The position numbers and the translations under genes are program-made. Positions 20,166-29,758 of a DNA stretch of 29,828 bases are shown here, one piece after another. Below the pieces are notes generated by a model. That model did not search any database, had not been told where the DNA came from, and saw only the letters and a program-made list of their open reading frames with translations. The stretch covers positions 1 through 29,828 of the forward strand of contig UQSK01000023.1 in NCBI GenBank assembly GCA_900543605.1, given 5' to 3'. Each line of letters opens with the position of its first letter. Positions within the stretch are counted from its first letter, which is position 1. Source of the stretch: an uncultured Collinsella sp. GTDB taxonomy: Bacteria > Actinomycetota > Coriobacteriia > Coriobacteriales > Coriobacteriaceae.

Positions 20166-23100
20166 TTAGTCATCGTCGCTCGTGCCTAATTGCTGCAGCA
20201 GCATGAGTGCCGCGGCCACGGGGCCGGTGCCGTCGCTGGCGTCGAGACCGCGACCCAGGCCGCTGCCCGCGCCGGCACCCGCCTTGTAGGGCACCGACAG
20301 TTTGCGGCTCTTGGGAAAGTTCACCGCGCCATAGCGGGTCTTAAGCTCAAAGGCCACCTTCTTGGGAACGTCAACCCCCAGGAAGGTAATGCGTCCACCG
20401 CTGAGCGTGACGCTCTCGAGCCCCAAGCGCTCGCCGCGAATGCGGATGCGAGCGCGGTTGAACAAGTTAAGCCCCGCCAACGGCAGCTCACCGTGCGCGG
20501 CCTCGGTCTCCTCCTGCACCTCGTCGATACTCTCCAGGTCCTCGGCCGCCGCGAGCTTGCGGTACACGAGCACGCGCTGGTCCACCGCCGGCATGTACTC
20601 CTCGGACAAGAAGTAGTCGGCCGGCAGGTTGATGCCCACGCTCGCCGCCTCCACGCCGGCATCGTCATCGCCGCGCGCCTCGGCCACGGCCTGTCCCAGC
20701 ATCTGCGTAAACAGGTCAAAGCCCACGCTCGACAGGTTACCGTGCTGCTCGGCGCCCATAAGCGAACCGGCGCCGCGGATCTCCAGGTCGCGCATGGCGA
20801 TGCGCATGCCGCTGCCCAGGTCCTGGAACTCGGAAAGCGCGGTCAGGCGTGCCGTGGCCTCCTCGGTGAGCGGCAGCTCGCCGGGGAACATAAAGTACGC
20901 GTATGCCTGCGTGGCCGAGCGGCCCACGCGGCCCTTAAGCTGGTAGAGCTGTGCCAGACCCAGACGCTGCGAGTCCTCAATGATGAGCGTGTTGGCCGTT
21001 GCGTTGTCGATGCCGCTCTCCACGATGGTCGTGGCGATAAGCACGTCGATCTTCTTGGTCGCGAACTCGATCATCACGTCCTCGACCTCGCGCGGGCTCA
21101 TCTTGCCGTGCGCCACGCCCACGCGCGCCTCGGGCGCGGCCTCGTGCACGCGCGCCACGGCATCGTCGATGGTCTTGACGCGGTTGGACACGTAATACAC
21201 CTGACCGCCGCGGCCCACCTCCAGGCGAATCGCCGCGCTCACCACGTCGGGGTCGTACTCCCCCACGTGCACGATCACGGGACGACGCCCAGTCGGCGGC
21301 GTGGTGATCAGGCTCATGTCGCGCACGCCGCTCGTGGCCATCTGCATGGTTCGCGGAATAGGCGTTGCCGAAAGCGTGAGCACGTCGATTTGCTCGCGCA
21401 GGTTTTTGAGCTGCTCCTTGTGCTGCACACCAAAGCGCTGCTCTTCGTCGATGATCACCATACCCAGGTTCTTGGGGTTCACGTCGGCCGAAAGCAGACG
21501 GTGCGTGCCGATGAGCACATCAATCGTGCCCTCGGCAAACGCCTTGAGCGCGCGCTTCTGCTGCGCCGGCGTGCGAAAGCGGCTGAGCACCTCGACCTCC
21601 AGGCCAAACGGGGCAAAGCGCTCAAAGAAGGTCTCGTAGTGCTGTTGGGCCAGAATGGTCGTGGGGCAGAGCACCATGACCTGGCGGCCGGAGTCCACGC
21701 ACTTAAAGGCCGCGCGCAGGGCGACCTCGGTCTTGCCAAAGCCCACGTCGCCGCACAGCAGGCGGTCCATGGGCTTGGGCGCCTCCATGTCGGCCTTGAT
21801 GTCGGCGATAGCCTCCAGCTGGTCACGCGTCTCGTCGTAGGGAAAGCTCTCCTCCATCTCGATCTGCTCGGGCGTATCGGGCGGACAGGCGATACCGGTA
21901 ATCGACGAGCGGCGCGTATAGAGGTCGACCAGGTCAAACGCCAGCTTTTTGGCATTCTTGCGCGCCTTGTTGGTGGCCCGCGTCCAGTCGGCGGTGTTGA
22001 GCCTGGTCAAGCGCGGTTTATCGCCGTCGGGACCAACGTAGCGCGTAATGCGGTCAACCTGCTCCAGCGGCACGTAGAGCTTGTCGTCATCGGCGTATTC
22101 CAGCAAAAAGTAGTCGCGTTCCTTGCCGCCCACTTCCTGGCGCGCGATCTCGCTAAAGAGCGCGATGCCGTGGGTAGCGTGCACCACGTAGTCGCCCGGC
22201 TTAAACGGGAAGGTAATCTGCGTAATGTCGACCTTGCGGCGGCTGCGCGCGCGGCTGGCATCCATGCGGGCGTTGAGGTCGGCGATCGAGAACACGGCCA
22301 AATTGGCGTCGGGCACCACCACGCCCTGCGGCAGGGCAGCGTCCACAAAGGTCACGCGCCCGCGCGAGATGGTGGGCACGGCGGCGCCGGCGGCAGCCTG
22401 CGCGGCGCCCGCCTCGAGCGAGCGGGCGTTAAGCGCGTCGGCGCGGCGCTCGCGAATTGCAGCATGAGCATCCTGGCGGGCAGCACGATCGGCAGAATCT
22501 GCCGCTGCCACGCGCACGCGGTCGCCGATAGCGCCGACATTTTCGGGCGCCGCGGTCAGCGATTCCTCAAAGGTAATGCCCTCGTCGCCAAAGGTGAGCT
22601 CCATCGACTCGCGCGCACCGCGGTCGGGGATGGCAAACACGCAGGCATAGCGCTTGCCCACGACCTCCTGGATGCGCGTCATAAAACGGTTGTCCGAGCC
22701 TGCGATGGCAGGCTGCTCAATCTTGAGCTCGGCCGTCACCGCACCACCGGCACGGATGAGGCTCACATAGTTCAGGCGCTGCTGGGCACCAAAATCGAGC
22801 TGTTGGGCGCGCACGTACAGACCATCCAGGCGGTCGATCCCTGCCTCGCCGGCACGGGCCTCGATATCCTCGTAGGCGCGCAGACAGTCGTCGAACAGCG
22901 AGCGCGGCTCGGACAGGACCACGAGCGCCTTGCCGCTCACGTGTGCCAGCGGGCTCACGGTCTGGCCGTACATCACCGGCAAAAAGCGGTCGAGCTCGGG
23001 CGTGACGATGCGCGCATCCACCATCTCGAGCAGCGCCGCCAGCTTGCTGTCGTCCTGGCTGGCGCGATAGAGCGCCACATGCATGTTGTGGACGGCCTCG

Positions 23101-23798
23101 TCGGTAAGCGCCAGCTCACGGCAGGGGAAGATCTCAATACTGTCCTCGTTACCGATGGTCTGCCCCGTTGAGCTCACCATGCGGCGGATGCGGTCAATCT
23201 CGTCGCCAAAGAACTCAATGCGCACGGGCGCTTTCTCCTGCGCGAGAAACACCTCGACGGTGTCGCCGTGAACGCGGAACAGACCGGGCGCATCAGCGGC
23301 ACCGGCATTGGTGTAGCCCATGCCCACCAAGCGCTGCGGCACCTCGTCAAAAGGAATCTCCTCACCCACCGCAAAAGTGGTGGACTCCCAATAGCGACTC
23401 TCGACCGGCGGCACGCAGCGCAGCAGCGCACGGGCTGAGGCAACCATGATGCAGTTGTCCCCGCGCACGATGCGCCCCAGAGCCTCGCAGCGCTGCGCCA
23501 CCACGGCGTCGTCGGGCGCCTGCTCGCGCCACGGATAGTCCTTACGCTCGGGAAAGCGGCACACGTGCGCCAGGCCCACATAGGCGGCAAGGCTGCGCGC
23601 GGCGCGATCAGCCGCATCCTCGCCGCTCACAATGTAGACCGTCGGGCGCGGGCGGCGCGCAAACTGGGCGGCCGCCATAAGCGTGCGGCCCGACTGCGAC
23701 ACAGCCAGCGTCACGTCCTCGCCGGCATCGAGTCCGGCCTCGACGGTCTGCAGTGCCTCGGCAGTGTAGAGCTGCGCGGCTATACGGTGAATGAGCAT
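20166..23798 (-). CDS. mfd: Transcription-repair coupling factor Mfd
   Basis: Mfd removes RNA polymerase stalled at DNA damage and recruits UvrA. The 1210-residue protein has the expected order: an N-terminal UvrB-like region, a CarD-like RNA polymerase-interacting domain (FKPGDYVVHATHGIALFSEI, then ERDYFLLEYADDDKLYVPLEQ), and a RecG-like translocase. The translocase shows Walker A GDVGFGKTEVA, IDEEQRFGVQHKE, SATPIPRTM and GRVGRS. A C-terminal TRCF domain (LPADYFLSEEYMP) completes it. The ATG at 23798 follows GGAGGA by 5 nt; an upstream in-frame ATG has none. nth lies upstream beyond a weak terminator, so both neighbours serve DNA repair. Confidence 0.98.
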   Translation of the reverse strand: MLIHRIAAQLYTAEALQTVEAGLDAGEDVTLAVSQSGRTLMAAAQFARRPRPTVYIVSGEDAADRAARSLAAYVGLAHVCRFPERKDYPWREQAPDDAVVAQRCEALGRIVRGDNCIMVASARALLRCVPPVESRYWESTTFAVGEEIPFDEVPQRLVGMGYTNAGAADAPGLFRVHGDTVEVFLAQEKAPVRIEFFGDEIDRIRRMVSSTGQTIGNEDSIEIFPCRELALTDEAVHNMHVALYRASQDDSKLAALLEMVDARIVTPELDRFLPVMYGQTVSPLAHVSGKALVVLSEPRSLFDDCLRAYEDIEARAGEAGIDRLDGLYVRAQQLDFGAQQRLNYVSLIRAGGAVTAELKIEQPAIAGSDNRFMTRIQEVVGKRYACVFAIPDRGARESMELTFGDEGITFEESLTAAPENVGAIGDRVRVAAADSADRAARQDAHAAIRERRADALNARSLEAGAAQAAAGAAVPTISRGRVTFVDAALPQGVVVPDANLAVFSIADLNARMDASRARSRRKVDITQITFPFKPGDYVVHATHGIALFSEIARQEVGGKERDYFLLEYADDDKLYVPLEQVDRITRYVGPDGDKPRLTRLNTADWTRATNKARKNAKKLAFDLVDLYTRRSSITGIACPPDTPEQIEMEESFPYDETRDQLEAIADIKADMEAPKPMDRLLCGDVGFGKTEVALRAAFKCVDSGRQVMVLCPTTILAQQHYETFFERFAPFGLEVEVLSRFRTPAQQKRALKAFAEGTIDVLIGTHRLLSADVNPKNLGMVIIDEEQRFGVQHKEQLKNLREQIDVLTLSATPIPRTMQMATSGVRDMSLITTPPTGRRPVIVHVGEYDPDVVSAAIRLEVGRGGQVYYVSNRVKTIDDAVARVHEAAPEARVGVAHGKMSPREVEDVMIEFATKKIDVLIATTIVESGIDNATANTLIIEDSQRLGLAQLYQLKGRVGRSATQAYAYFMFPGELPLTEEATARLTALSEFQDLGSGMRIAMRDLEIRGAGSLMGAEQHGNLSSVGFDLFTQMLGQAVAEARGDDDAGVEAASVGINLPADYFLSEEYMPAVDQRVLVYRKLAAAEDLESIDEVQEETEAAHGELPLAGLNLFNRARIRIRGERLGLESVTLSGGRITFLGVDVPKKVAFELKTRYGAVNFPKSRKLSVPYKAGAGAGSGLGRGLDASDGTGPVAAALMLLQQLGTSDDD

Positions 23799-23823
23799 GC
23801 TGTTCCTCCGGCATCGCAACGCC

Positions 23824-23851
23824 AAAAGCCCGCCGGGGCAAGCTCGGCGGG
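23824..23851 (-). terminator. Weak terminator between nth and mfd
   Basis: CCCGCCG (23829-23835) pairs with CGGCGGG (23845-23851), with four U following on the minus strand. It may only partly stop transcription into mfd. Confidence 0.55.
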
Positions 23852-23955
23852 TCGTACGTCAAATACATTGTCTGTCATGGTAGCGCATGGAGAGGACTCC
23901 GGCTCAAGGGCAAACCCAGCCCCGCAAAAAACGCCAGACGAAGATGCGTTCCGCC

Positions 23956-24621
23956 CTACCCCGCTACGCGCACGCTGGGGCACAAATCTGCCAGCGGACA
24001 CTCGTCACACTTAGGCTTGCGGGCGTCGCAGATCTCGCGACCGAAGGTGATCCACTGATGGTTGACCGACTCCCAATACTCGTGCGGCAAAATCTTGAGC
24101 AGATCCTGCTCGGTCTTGAGCGGCTCCTTGGCATGCGTCTTAGGACTCAGCATCAGGCGGTGCGCAATGCGGTTGACGTGCGTGTCCACCGCAATGCCCT
24201 CCACGATGCCATACCCCACGTTGAGCACGATGTTTGCCGTCTTGCGTCCCACGCCCGGCAGCTTCACGAGTTCCTTCATGTCGGCCGGCACCTCGCCGCC
24301 ATAGTCGGCGACGATCATCTGCGCGGCCTCGACGGCATGCTTGGCTTTGCTCTTGTAGAAGCCGAGTGACTTGATGGTGTCTGCCACGTCAGCCACGCTC
24401 GCCCCGGCCATGGCCTCGGGCGTGGGCCACTGGGCAAACAGCTTTGGCGTCACCTTGTTGACCTGCGCGTCGGTCGTTTGCGCCGAGAGCAGCACCGCGA
24501 TCAGCAGGCGGAAGGGATTCTCGTGGTCCAAAAAGCACTCGACCGGTCCATAGCGACGGTTGAGACGCTCACACACCTCAACGGCGCGCTCGCGTTTGGC
24601 GGCATTGGTCTCGCGTGGCAT
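23956..24621 (-). CDS. nth: Endonuclease III (DNA glycosylase/AP lyase)
   Basis: Nth removes oxidised pyrimidines and nicks at the resulting abasic site. The 221-residue protein has the helix-hairpin-helix LPGVGRKTA (121-129) with catalytic Lys127, catalytic Asp146 in AVDTHVNRIAHRL, and the iron-sulfur ligands Cys198, Cys205, Cys208 and Cys214 with the exact C-x6-C-x2-C-x5-C spacing. The ATG at 24621 follows GAGGAG by 5 nt; an upstream in-frame start is poorly placed. The ABC exporter gene ends 63 bp upstream on the same strand. Confidence 0.97.
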   Translation of the reverse strand: MPRETNAAKRERAVEVCERLNRRYGPVECFLDHENPFRLLIAVLLSAQTTDAQVNKVTPKLFAQWPTPEAMAGASVADVADTIKSLGFYKSKAKHAVEAAQMIVADYGGEVPADMKELVKLPGVGRKTANIVLNVGYGIVEGIAVDTHVNRIAHRLMLSPKTHAKEPLKTEQDLLKILPHEYWESVNHQWITFGREICDARKPKCDECPLADLCPSVRVAG

Positions 24622-24684
24622 AACGACTCCTCGGCTCAACGGCACAATAAACTTATGGGCACAATTGTCCCACGTCCTAGACGC

Positions 24685-26487
24685 TTACGCCTCCAAGAAT
24701 GCGCCGGTCTGACGGCTCCACAGGCTCGCGTACTCGCCACCCGCCTCGACGAGCTGCGCATGCGTGCCGTCCTCGACGATCTCGCCATCGGCCAACACCA
24801 CAATGCGGTCGAGCGCCGCCACGGTGGACAGGCGGTGCGCCACCACAATGGAGGTGCGGCCGCGCATCAGGTTTTCGAGCGCCTCCCGCACCAGCGCCTC
24901 GGACTCGCTGTCGAGGGCAGAGGTCGCCTCGTCGAGCACTAGAACCGGCGCGTCGGTTAGGATGGCGCGGGCGATAGCCACGCGCTGACGCTGGCCGCCC
25001 GAGAGCTTGACGCCGCGTTCGCCCACCATGGTGTCAAAGCCACGGGGCAGGCGGTCGATAAACTCGGTCGCATTAGCCAGGCGAGCCGCCTCGCGAATCT
25101 GCTCATCAGTGGCGTCGGGACGACCGTAGGCAATGTTTTCGCGAATGGAGCGATGGAACAGCAGCGCCTCCTGCGGCACGTAGGCAACCTGGCGGCGCAG
25201 GCTCTGCTGCGTGCAGCGCGAGACGTCCTGACCATCCACGAGCACGCGGCCGCCCTGAACATCGTCTAGGCGCAGCAGCAGCTTGGTGAGCGTCGTCTTA
25301 CCCGAGCCCGATTTGCCCACCAGGCCCACGCGCTGGCCCGCCGCCACATGAAGTGTCAGGTCATCGAACACGCTCTCGCCCGCCGCAGCGTCACGGTACG
25401 CAAAGCTCAGGTGCTCAAAATCAATCGCGCCCTCGGTCACTTTAAGCTCAGGGGCGTCCGGGTCGTCTGCCACCAAACGTGGCTCGTCCAGCACGCGCGT
25501 CATCTCGGCCGCATCGCCCAAAGCGCGGTTGATGCGCTGCATCATGGAACTCACGTAGTTCAGGCGCATGGTGAGGTTATAGGTGTAGGTAAAGATCATG
25601 ACGAGCGCGCCGGCAGAGATGCCAAACCACGCGTTGCCGCCCGCGACGAACACACTCACCACGGCCATGGTGATGACGATAAGGCCCGAGGTCGTAAAGT
25701 TGCGCTGCATCATGGCGTGCATCGAGACCGTCTCGGCATCGCGCGCGGCACGATCGGCGGCGTCGAACAGATCGCGTTCAAAGTCCTCGCACCCGCAGGT
25801 CTTGACGGCCAAGATGTTCGTGACCGCATCGGACAGCACGCCCGAGAGCTTGTTCTGCGCGGCGGACGTCGCGGCCGAAAGCGGCATGATGCGCTTGTAC
25901 ATAAGCCAGACAAACGCGATGTAGACGACTATGATGCACACCAGGATCACGGTAAACGTCGGCACCACCGGGGCGAGTGCGACCACGGTGCAGATGACCG
26001 AGGTGATGGTGGGGATGAGCGAATACACCGTCACGTCGACCAGACCCGTGTAGCCGCTCATAAAACGGCTTGTCTGGCTCACAAGCGATCCGCCAAAGCG
26101 GCTGGTATGGAATGTCATGGATTGATTGGAGAGCGTGTCGAAGCACAGACGCGCCAGGTGATAGTTGCCTGCAATCTCGAGCTTGTAGACGGTGTAGTCC
26201 TGTAGCTTGGAGAGGATCTGACCCACCAGGTTAACGAGTACGAGCGCCAGGATATAGGGGCCGAAGACCTCAAACACCTGGTCACCCGCCACGGGACCGG
26301 CTTGAACGCGGTCAACGATAAGGGCCATCACATAGGTATTGGCAAACGTCAGCAAAAAGATGTAGCCCGCCGATGAGAACACCGAGAGAAAGACAATCAG
26401 CGGCTGCGTGCGCGTGACTTCCCAAAACCGCTGCAGCGTGCGGCGCACGGTGGAGCGGCTGAGCGGGCTGGTGCTTCTCTGAGACAT
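24685..26487 (-). CDS. ABC exporter, fused permease and ATPase half-transporter
   Basis: The 600-residue half-transporter presumably works as a homodimer at the membrane. A six-span exporter domain covers about 15-325, and the nucleotide-binding domain has Walker A GKSGSGKTT (391-399), signature LSGGQ (494-498), Walker B VLVLDE (514-519) and the switch His in VAHRLS. The layout is that of lipid, drug or peptide exporters (MsbA/LmrA type); the substrate is not evident. It is a single gene, not the tandem pair often seen for heterodimers. The ATG at 26487 lies 5 nt after AAAGGA. Confidence 0.95.
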   Translation of the reverse strand: MSQRSTSPLSRSTVRRTLQRFWEVTRTQPLIVFLSVFSSAGYIFLLTFANTYVMALIVDRVQAGPVAGDQVFEVFGPYILALVLVNLVGQILSKLQDYTVYKLEIAGNYHLARLCFDTLSNQSMTFHTSRFGGSLVSQTSRFMSGYTGLVDVTVYSLIPTITSVICTVVALAPVVPTFTVILVCIIVVYIAFVWLMYKRIMPLSAATSAAQNKLSGVLSDAVTNILAVKTCGCEDFERDLFDAADRAARDAETVSMHAMMQRNFTTSGLIVITMAVVSVFVAGGNAWFGISAGALVMIFTYTYNLTMRLNYVSSMMQRINRALGDAAEMTRVLDEPRLVADDPDAPELKVTEGAIDFEHLSFAYRDAAAGESVFDDLTLHVAAGQRVGLVGKSGSGKTTLTKLLLRLDDVQGGRVLVDGQDVSRCTQQSLRRQVAYVPQEALLFHRSIRENIAYGRPDATDEQIREAARLANATEFIDRLPRGFDTMVGERGVKLSGGQRQRVAIARAILTDAPVLVLDEATSALDSESEALVREALENLMRGRTSIVVAHRLSTVAALDRIVVLADGEIVEDGTHAQLVEAGGEYASLWSRQTGAFLEA

Positions 26488-26561
26488 GGGCTTCCTTTCG
26501 CGTCTGATAGGGCGAAACGCCATTGTTGCACATTGGAGCACGCTTCAGACAAGTGCGATAC

Positions 26562-26603
26562 GAAAAGCGGTGGGGCGCCCGCGTTTGCGCCGGTGCCCCA
26601 CCG
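26562..26603 (-). terminator. Terminator after rmuC
   Basis: CGGTGGGGC (26568-26576) pairs perfectly with 26595-26603. The minus strand continues CTTTTCG. It lies 11 bp past the rmuC stop. Confidence 0.75.
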
Positions 26604-26614
26604 TCTTGTTGCAA

Positions 26615-27970
26615 TTAGTCCTCGTCTTCTTGGTCTGCGAGAAGGCTTGCGGACGTGAGTCCCAAGATTTCATCGGCTTGGTCGGCATCTTCCAGCGCGT
26701 CGATGTCCTTGAGCTTGCGCTCCATAACGTTGGTGCGCGTGGTGATGATGCCCTCGACCGTTTTGCCCGCGGTCTCGATCTGCTGCTGGGCGCGGCGCAG
26801 CGCCTTTTGATAGCGCGGCAGCTCGGCCTTGACAGCGGAGAGCACGCGCAGCACGTCATCGGTGCGTTTTTGCAGCTTAAACGTTTGGTAACTCATCTGC
26901 AAGCTGTTGAGAATGGCCGCCATGGTGCTAGGGCCGGCAACGTTGACGTGATAGTCGCGGCCCAGGGTCTCGATAAGCCCGGGGCGGCTGACGATCTCAG
27001 CGTACAGCCCCTCAAACGGCACGAACATGAGGCCAAAGTTGGTCGTTGCCGGCACACTCAGGTACTTTTCGCAGATGTCCTTAGCCTCGCGCTTCACCAT
27101 CATATCGAGCGTCTTGCGTGCGGCGGCGACGGCCTCAGCATCGCCCGACTCCTGTGCGTCGAGCAAGTGCTCGTACGCGTCGCCCGGAAACTTGGAGTCA
27201 ATCGGCAGCAGCACGGGGTCGCCCTCGTCCACCGGCAGCTTGACGGCAAACTCAACGCGCTCCGAGGCGCCGGGCTTGGTGGCGACGTTTTCCAGATACT
27301 GGTCGGATGTAAGGATGTCCGCCAGAATTGCACCCAGCTGCACCTCGCCCAAAATGCCACGCGCCTTCACATTGCCCAGCACGCGCTTAAGATCGCCCAC
27401 TCCGGTGGCGATGGATTGCATGTCGCCCAATCCCTTGTACACGGCCTCGAGCTGGTCGCTCACCTGCTTAAACGATGCAGACAGGCGATCGTTGAGCGTA
27501 CGGGAGAGCTTCTCGTCCACCGTCGCGCGCATCTGATCGAGCTGCACGTTGTTGTCCTTGCGGATGGCGCCCAGCTGGACATCGACCGTCTCGCGCACCT
27601 TGTCCAGGCGATGCTCGATGCCCTCGCGATTGGCGCCGAGCTGTTGGGCCGTCTCGCGGCGCAGGTCATCCATCCGGTCACCAGCTTGCGAAAACTCACG
27701 TGCGATGGTCAGGTAACGTTGCTGCTCCACGGCCGCATCGGTCGTCTGCTGCTGCGCGATGGCATTGGCCGTGCGGCGGGTTTCGGCCAGCGCGACGTTC
27801 AGGGCATCGAGCGCGTTGTTGGCCTGCTCGAGTGCTGCCAGCGTTTCCGCGCTACTGTCGCCACGCTCCCGCAGCTCGGCACGCAGGCTCTTGAGCTGGA
27901 GGGCGCAAGCCACAGCAGCCCCCACCGCCACCAAGGCGATCACAACAAGCACAATATCAATAGCAGACAT
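26615..27970 (-). CDS. rmuC: DNA recombination protein RmuC
   Basis: The protein has 451 residues. An N-terminal membrane anchor (about 3-26, IDIVLVVIALVAVGAAVACAL) is followed by a long coiled coil rich in Ala, Glu, Arg and Gln (about 27-190). The RmuC nuclease-like domain then has KARGILGEVQLGAILADIL, LPIDSKFPGDAYEHLL and TNFGLMFVPFEGLYAEIV. RmuC limits inversion at short repeats in E. coli, which is of interest given the many inverted repeats here, though no direct link is shown. The ATG at 27970 follows GGAG closely; an in-frame ATG 33 bp upstream has no better site. A terminator lies just downstream. Confidence 0.95.
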   Translation of the reverse strand: MSAIDIVLVVIALVAVGAAVACALQLKSLRAELRERGDSSAETLAALEQANNALDALNVALAETRRTANAIAQQQTTDAAVEQQRYLTIAREFSQAGDRMDDLRRETAQQLGANREGIEHRLDKVRETVDVQLGAIRKDNNVQLDQMRATVDEKLSRTLNDRLSASFKQVSDQLEAVYKGLGDMQSIATGVGDLKRVLGNVKARGILGEVQLGAILADILTSDQYLENVATKPGASERVEFAVKLPVDEGDPVLLPIDSKFPGDAYEHLLDAQESGDAEAVAAARKTLDMMVKREAKDICEKYLSVPATTNFGLMFVPFEGLYAEIVSRPGLIETLGRDYHVNVAGPSTMAAILNSLQMSYQTFKLQKRTDDVLRVLSAVKAELPRYQKALRRAQQQIETAGKTVEGIITTRTNVMERKLKDIDALEDADQADEILGLTSASLLADQEDED

Positions 27971-28094
27971 AAACTCCGCCCAACAAACCCAATCGAGCAC
28001 CAATCAAAACCGCGATCAATCTTACCCCGCCACACACACGGATCACTCACTGCCTTGCAGACAAATTTCTCTTAGAGCCGCGGACGCTAAAACG

Positions 28095-28517
28095 CTAGCT
28101 CTCCCAGCCGGCGCGGATTGTTGTTATGACATCGCCTAGGCGCTGGCCGAGGGCTGACAGATGTTGGAGCACTTCGCCGGGCGAAGCACCGTTGAGGATG
28201 CAGGTGAGCGCATACGAGACCAAGAAAATCGCCGCAAGTCCTAGCGGAATGAGCACGATCATCGCCAATGTGCGCAGGCGCTGGCCCACGCGGCGACGAC
28301 GCGCACGACGCTTGTCGAACGCGAGCTCCTGCGCATATGAATCTTGCTGTACGGAATAGGCCTCTGGTGCCGATTCGCCCGCAGGCGAAACCGCGGGTGT
28401 AACGTTTTGCGCAGGGGGCTGGGCTGCCGCCCCCTGCATTTGCATCTCCATGAGTCGTTGCTGCTGACGCAGCATGCGCTCAGCCTGTTGCTGCGGAGTC
28501 TCAAGAAACAGATCCAT
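28095..28517 (-). CDS. Small single-span membrane protein, unknown function
   Basis: The 140-residue protein is not recognised. It begins MDLFLETPQQQAERMLRQQQ, a Gln/Met-rich amphipathic stretch to about 30, then an Ala/Pro-rich linker to about 60. A strongly basic patch KRRARRRRVGQRLR (70-83) is followed by one membrane span (about 85-108, MIVLIPLGLAAIFLVSYALT) and a short C-terminal tail. The basic residues before the span suggest the N-terminus is cytosolic. The ATG at 28517 lies 5 nt after GGAGG. It lies upstream of rmuC on the same strand, 124 bp apart. Confidence 0.8.
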   Translation of the reverse strand: MDLFLETPQQQAERMLRQQQRLMEMQMQGAAAQPPAQNVTPAVSPAGESAPEAYSVQQDSYAQELAFDKRRARRRRVGQRLRTLAMIVLIPLGLAAIFLVSYALTCILNGASPGEVLQHLSALGQRLGDVITTIRAGWES

Positions 28518-28767
28518 GCTGGCCTCCAAAATCGGAGCATTCGACGCTTACGACCAGCATCCCGCACCGCCATGACCGCGACAACGCAATCGCCGGCAAT
28601 AGCCACAAAGTTTCTTTTGCTCAAAAGCTGTCGAAAAGCTCAACAACTCCCCTACCAGCACTTTCTCTGAGCTTTTTTCGCCAGCAATCTTTTGGCCTTC
28701 CACCCTTACGCCAACTGACCAAAATCTAACCAAAAGCTTGACGAAAATTGTGGAGACCGGGACCCCA
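28518..28767. other. Gene-free stretch upstream of the small membrane protein
   Basis: No coding signal or clear repeat was seen in about 28530-28767. It is more AT-rich than its surroundings toward 28620-28750 and presumably holds the promoter of the gene at 28517. Confidence 0.6.
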
Positions 28768-28799
28768 CAAAAACGTGCCGCCCCAAAAAGGGGCGGCAC
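28768..28799 (-). terminator. Terminator, copy 1 of a repeated hairpin
   Basis: GTGCCGCCCC (28775-28784) pairs perfectly with 28790-28799 around five A. The minus strand continues CGTTTTTGT. It and its flank (to about 28822) resemble 29727-29780. Confidence 0.85.
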
Positions 28800-28849
28800 A
28801 CAATCTTTAATATCAGCTTTTCTGTAGCGAGCATGCGACGACTCAACGC

Positions 28850-28935
28850 CGGAGCGCAGGGCGGGGAAACCTTTGCCTCATGCGACCCTGCGAAGCCGTG
28901 AGCGAGAGGGAAAGGTGTCCCCGCCCTGCGCTCCG
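28850..28935. repeat. Long hairpin, 25-bp arms
   Basis: Bases 28850-28874 pair with 28911-28935 with one mismatch, around a 36-nt loop, 17 bp past the stop of the gene at 28953. It is far longer than a terminator needs. Confidence 0.8.
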
Positions 28936-28952
28936 TGGTCGGTGAGGACAGA

Positions 28953-29585
28953 CTACATGCCCGCGAGACCGCGGGCGGCGGTGGCGCACATAAACGCCAA
29001 GGTTAAAATCACGAGCGAGCCCGCAATGTCTGCCAGCACGCCCATTGCACGACGCTCAAACAACCAGCTCTCAAAGTGCGGGGCGACGTTGCGCCAAACA
29101 CGCCACAGCAAGATGCCCATACCGATGACGCCTGGGATATTGAGCAGTAGGATCTCGGAGCACAAAAGACCGATCAGGTTGCCGGCGGCAAAACCAGCGT
29201 CGCCCTCGCAGTATTTGCGATAAATCATGTACAACATGTACGCCACAAACGGCTGCAGGCACGCAGAGATAAACGTAACCACCATCGAGGGGTCCTGAGA
29301 AAAGACATCGGTGAGCTTATCCACGCTCGTGGCATCCTTAGAGGCCAGGAACAGGCCAATGACCACCACGGGCACCACGCCCAAGATAACCTCGACCAGA
29401 GTAAACAACTTAGCAGTCAAATCCTCACTAGCCGAATTCAAATGGGGCGCCCACTCAGGATGAGCATGCACGCCGACTTTCTTGTCCTTCTCAGCACGAT
29501 CGGCCTTTTTACCCTCGGCAACCCGACGACCAGGATCCTTGCGAGTTCCCGCCGCAGCAACCCGAGCCCGAGACTTCTTGCCCAT
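28953..29585 (-). CDS. Membrane protein of unknown function
   Basis: The 210-residue protein is not recognised. A basic, Ala/Lys/Arg-rich N-terminus (MGKKSRARVAAAGTRKDPGR, to about 40) precedes a soluble segment to about 58. At least three hydrophobic spans follow: about 59-80 (LFTLVEVILGVVPVVVIGLFL), about 104-120 (TFISACLQPFVAYMLYMIY), and the GNLIGLLCSEILLLNIPGVIGMGILLW region, with a fourth near the C-terminus (GSLVILTLAFMCATAA). The ATG at 29585 has only a weak GGGGTG upstream, but the extended frame before it has no sign of protein sequence. It is flanked by terminators on both sides, so it is monocistronic. Confidence 0.8.
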   Translation of the reverse strand: MGKKSRARVAAAGTRKDPGRRVAEGKKADRAEKDKKVGVHAHPEWAPHLNSASEDLTAKLFTLVEVILGVVPVVVIGLFLASKDATSVDKLTDVFSQDPSMVVTFISACLQPFVAYMLYMIYRKYCEGDAGFAAGNLIGLLCSEILLLNIPGVIGMGILLWRVWRNVAPHFESWLFERRAMGVLADIAGSLVILTLAFMCATAARGLAGM

Positions 29586-29730
29586 AAAAAACACCCCATC
29601 AGGTAGTAGATAAACTAAAAGTCGCCACCCAGTGTACCCCCTAAACAACGGCGCCGCCCCAACCCGGAGCAAGCCCCGTCAACCAAATAACCGAACCATC
29701 AACCAAATGGCCGCAACCCAATCCCTATAC

Positions 29731-29758
29731 AAAACGTGCCGCCCAAAAGGGACGGCAC
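29731..29758 (-). terminator. Terminator, copy 2, of a leftward gene beyond the contig
   Basis: GTGCCGCCC (29736-29744) pairs with 29749-29758 with one bulged A, around four A; the minus strand continues CGTTTTGT. A leftward gene must end just past the contig edge. Confidence 0.75.

Noticed and set aside
20190..23171. 993-residue open frame on the plus strand opposite mfd
   Set aside because: It lies wholly antisense to a complete Mfd. Composition is rich in His, Arg and Leu without motifs, as expected for a GC-rich shadow frame.
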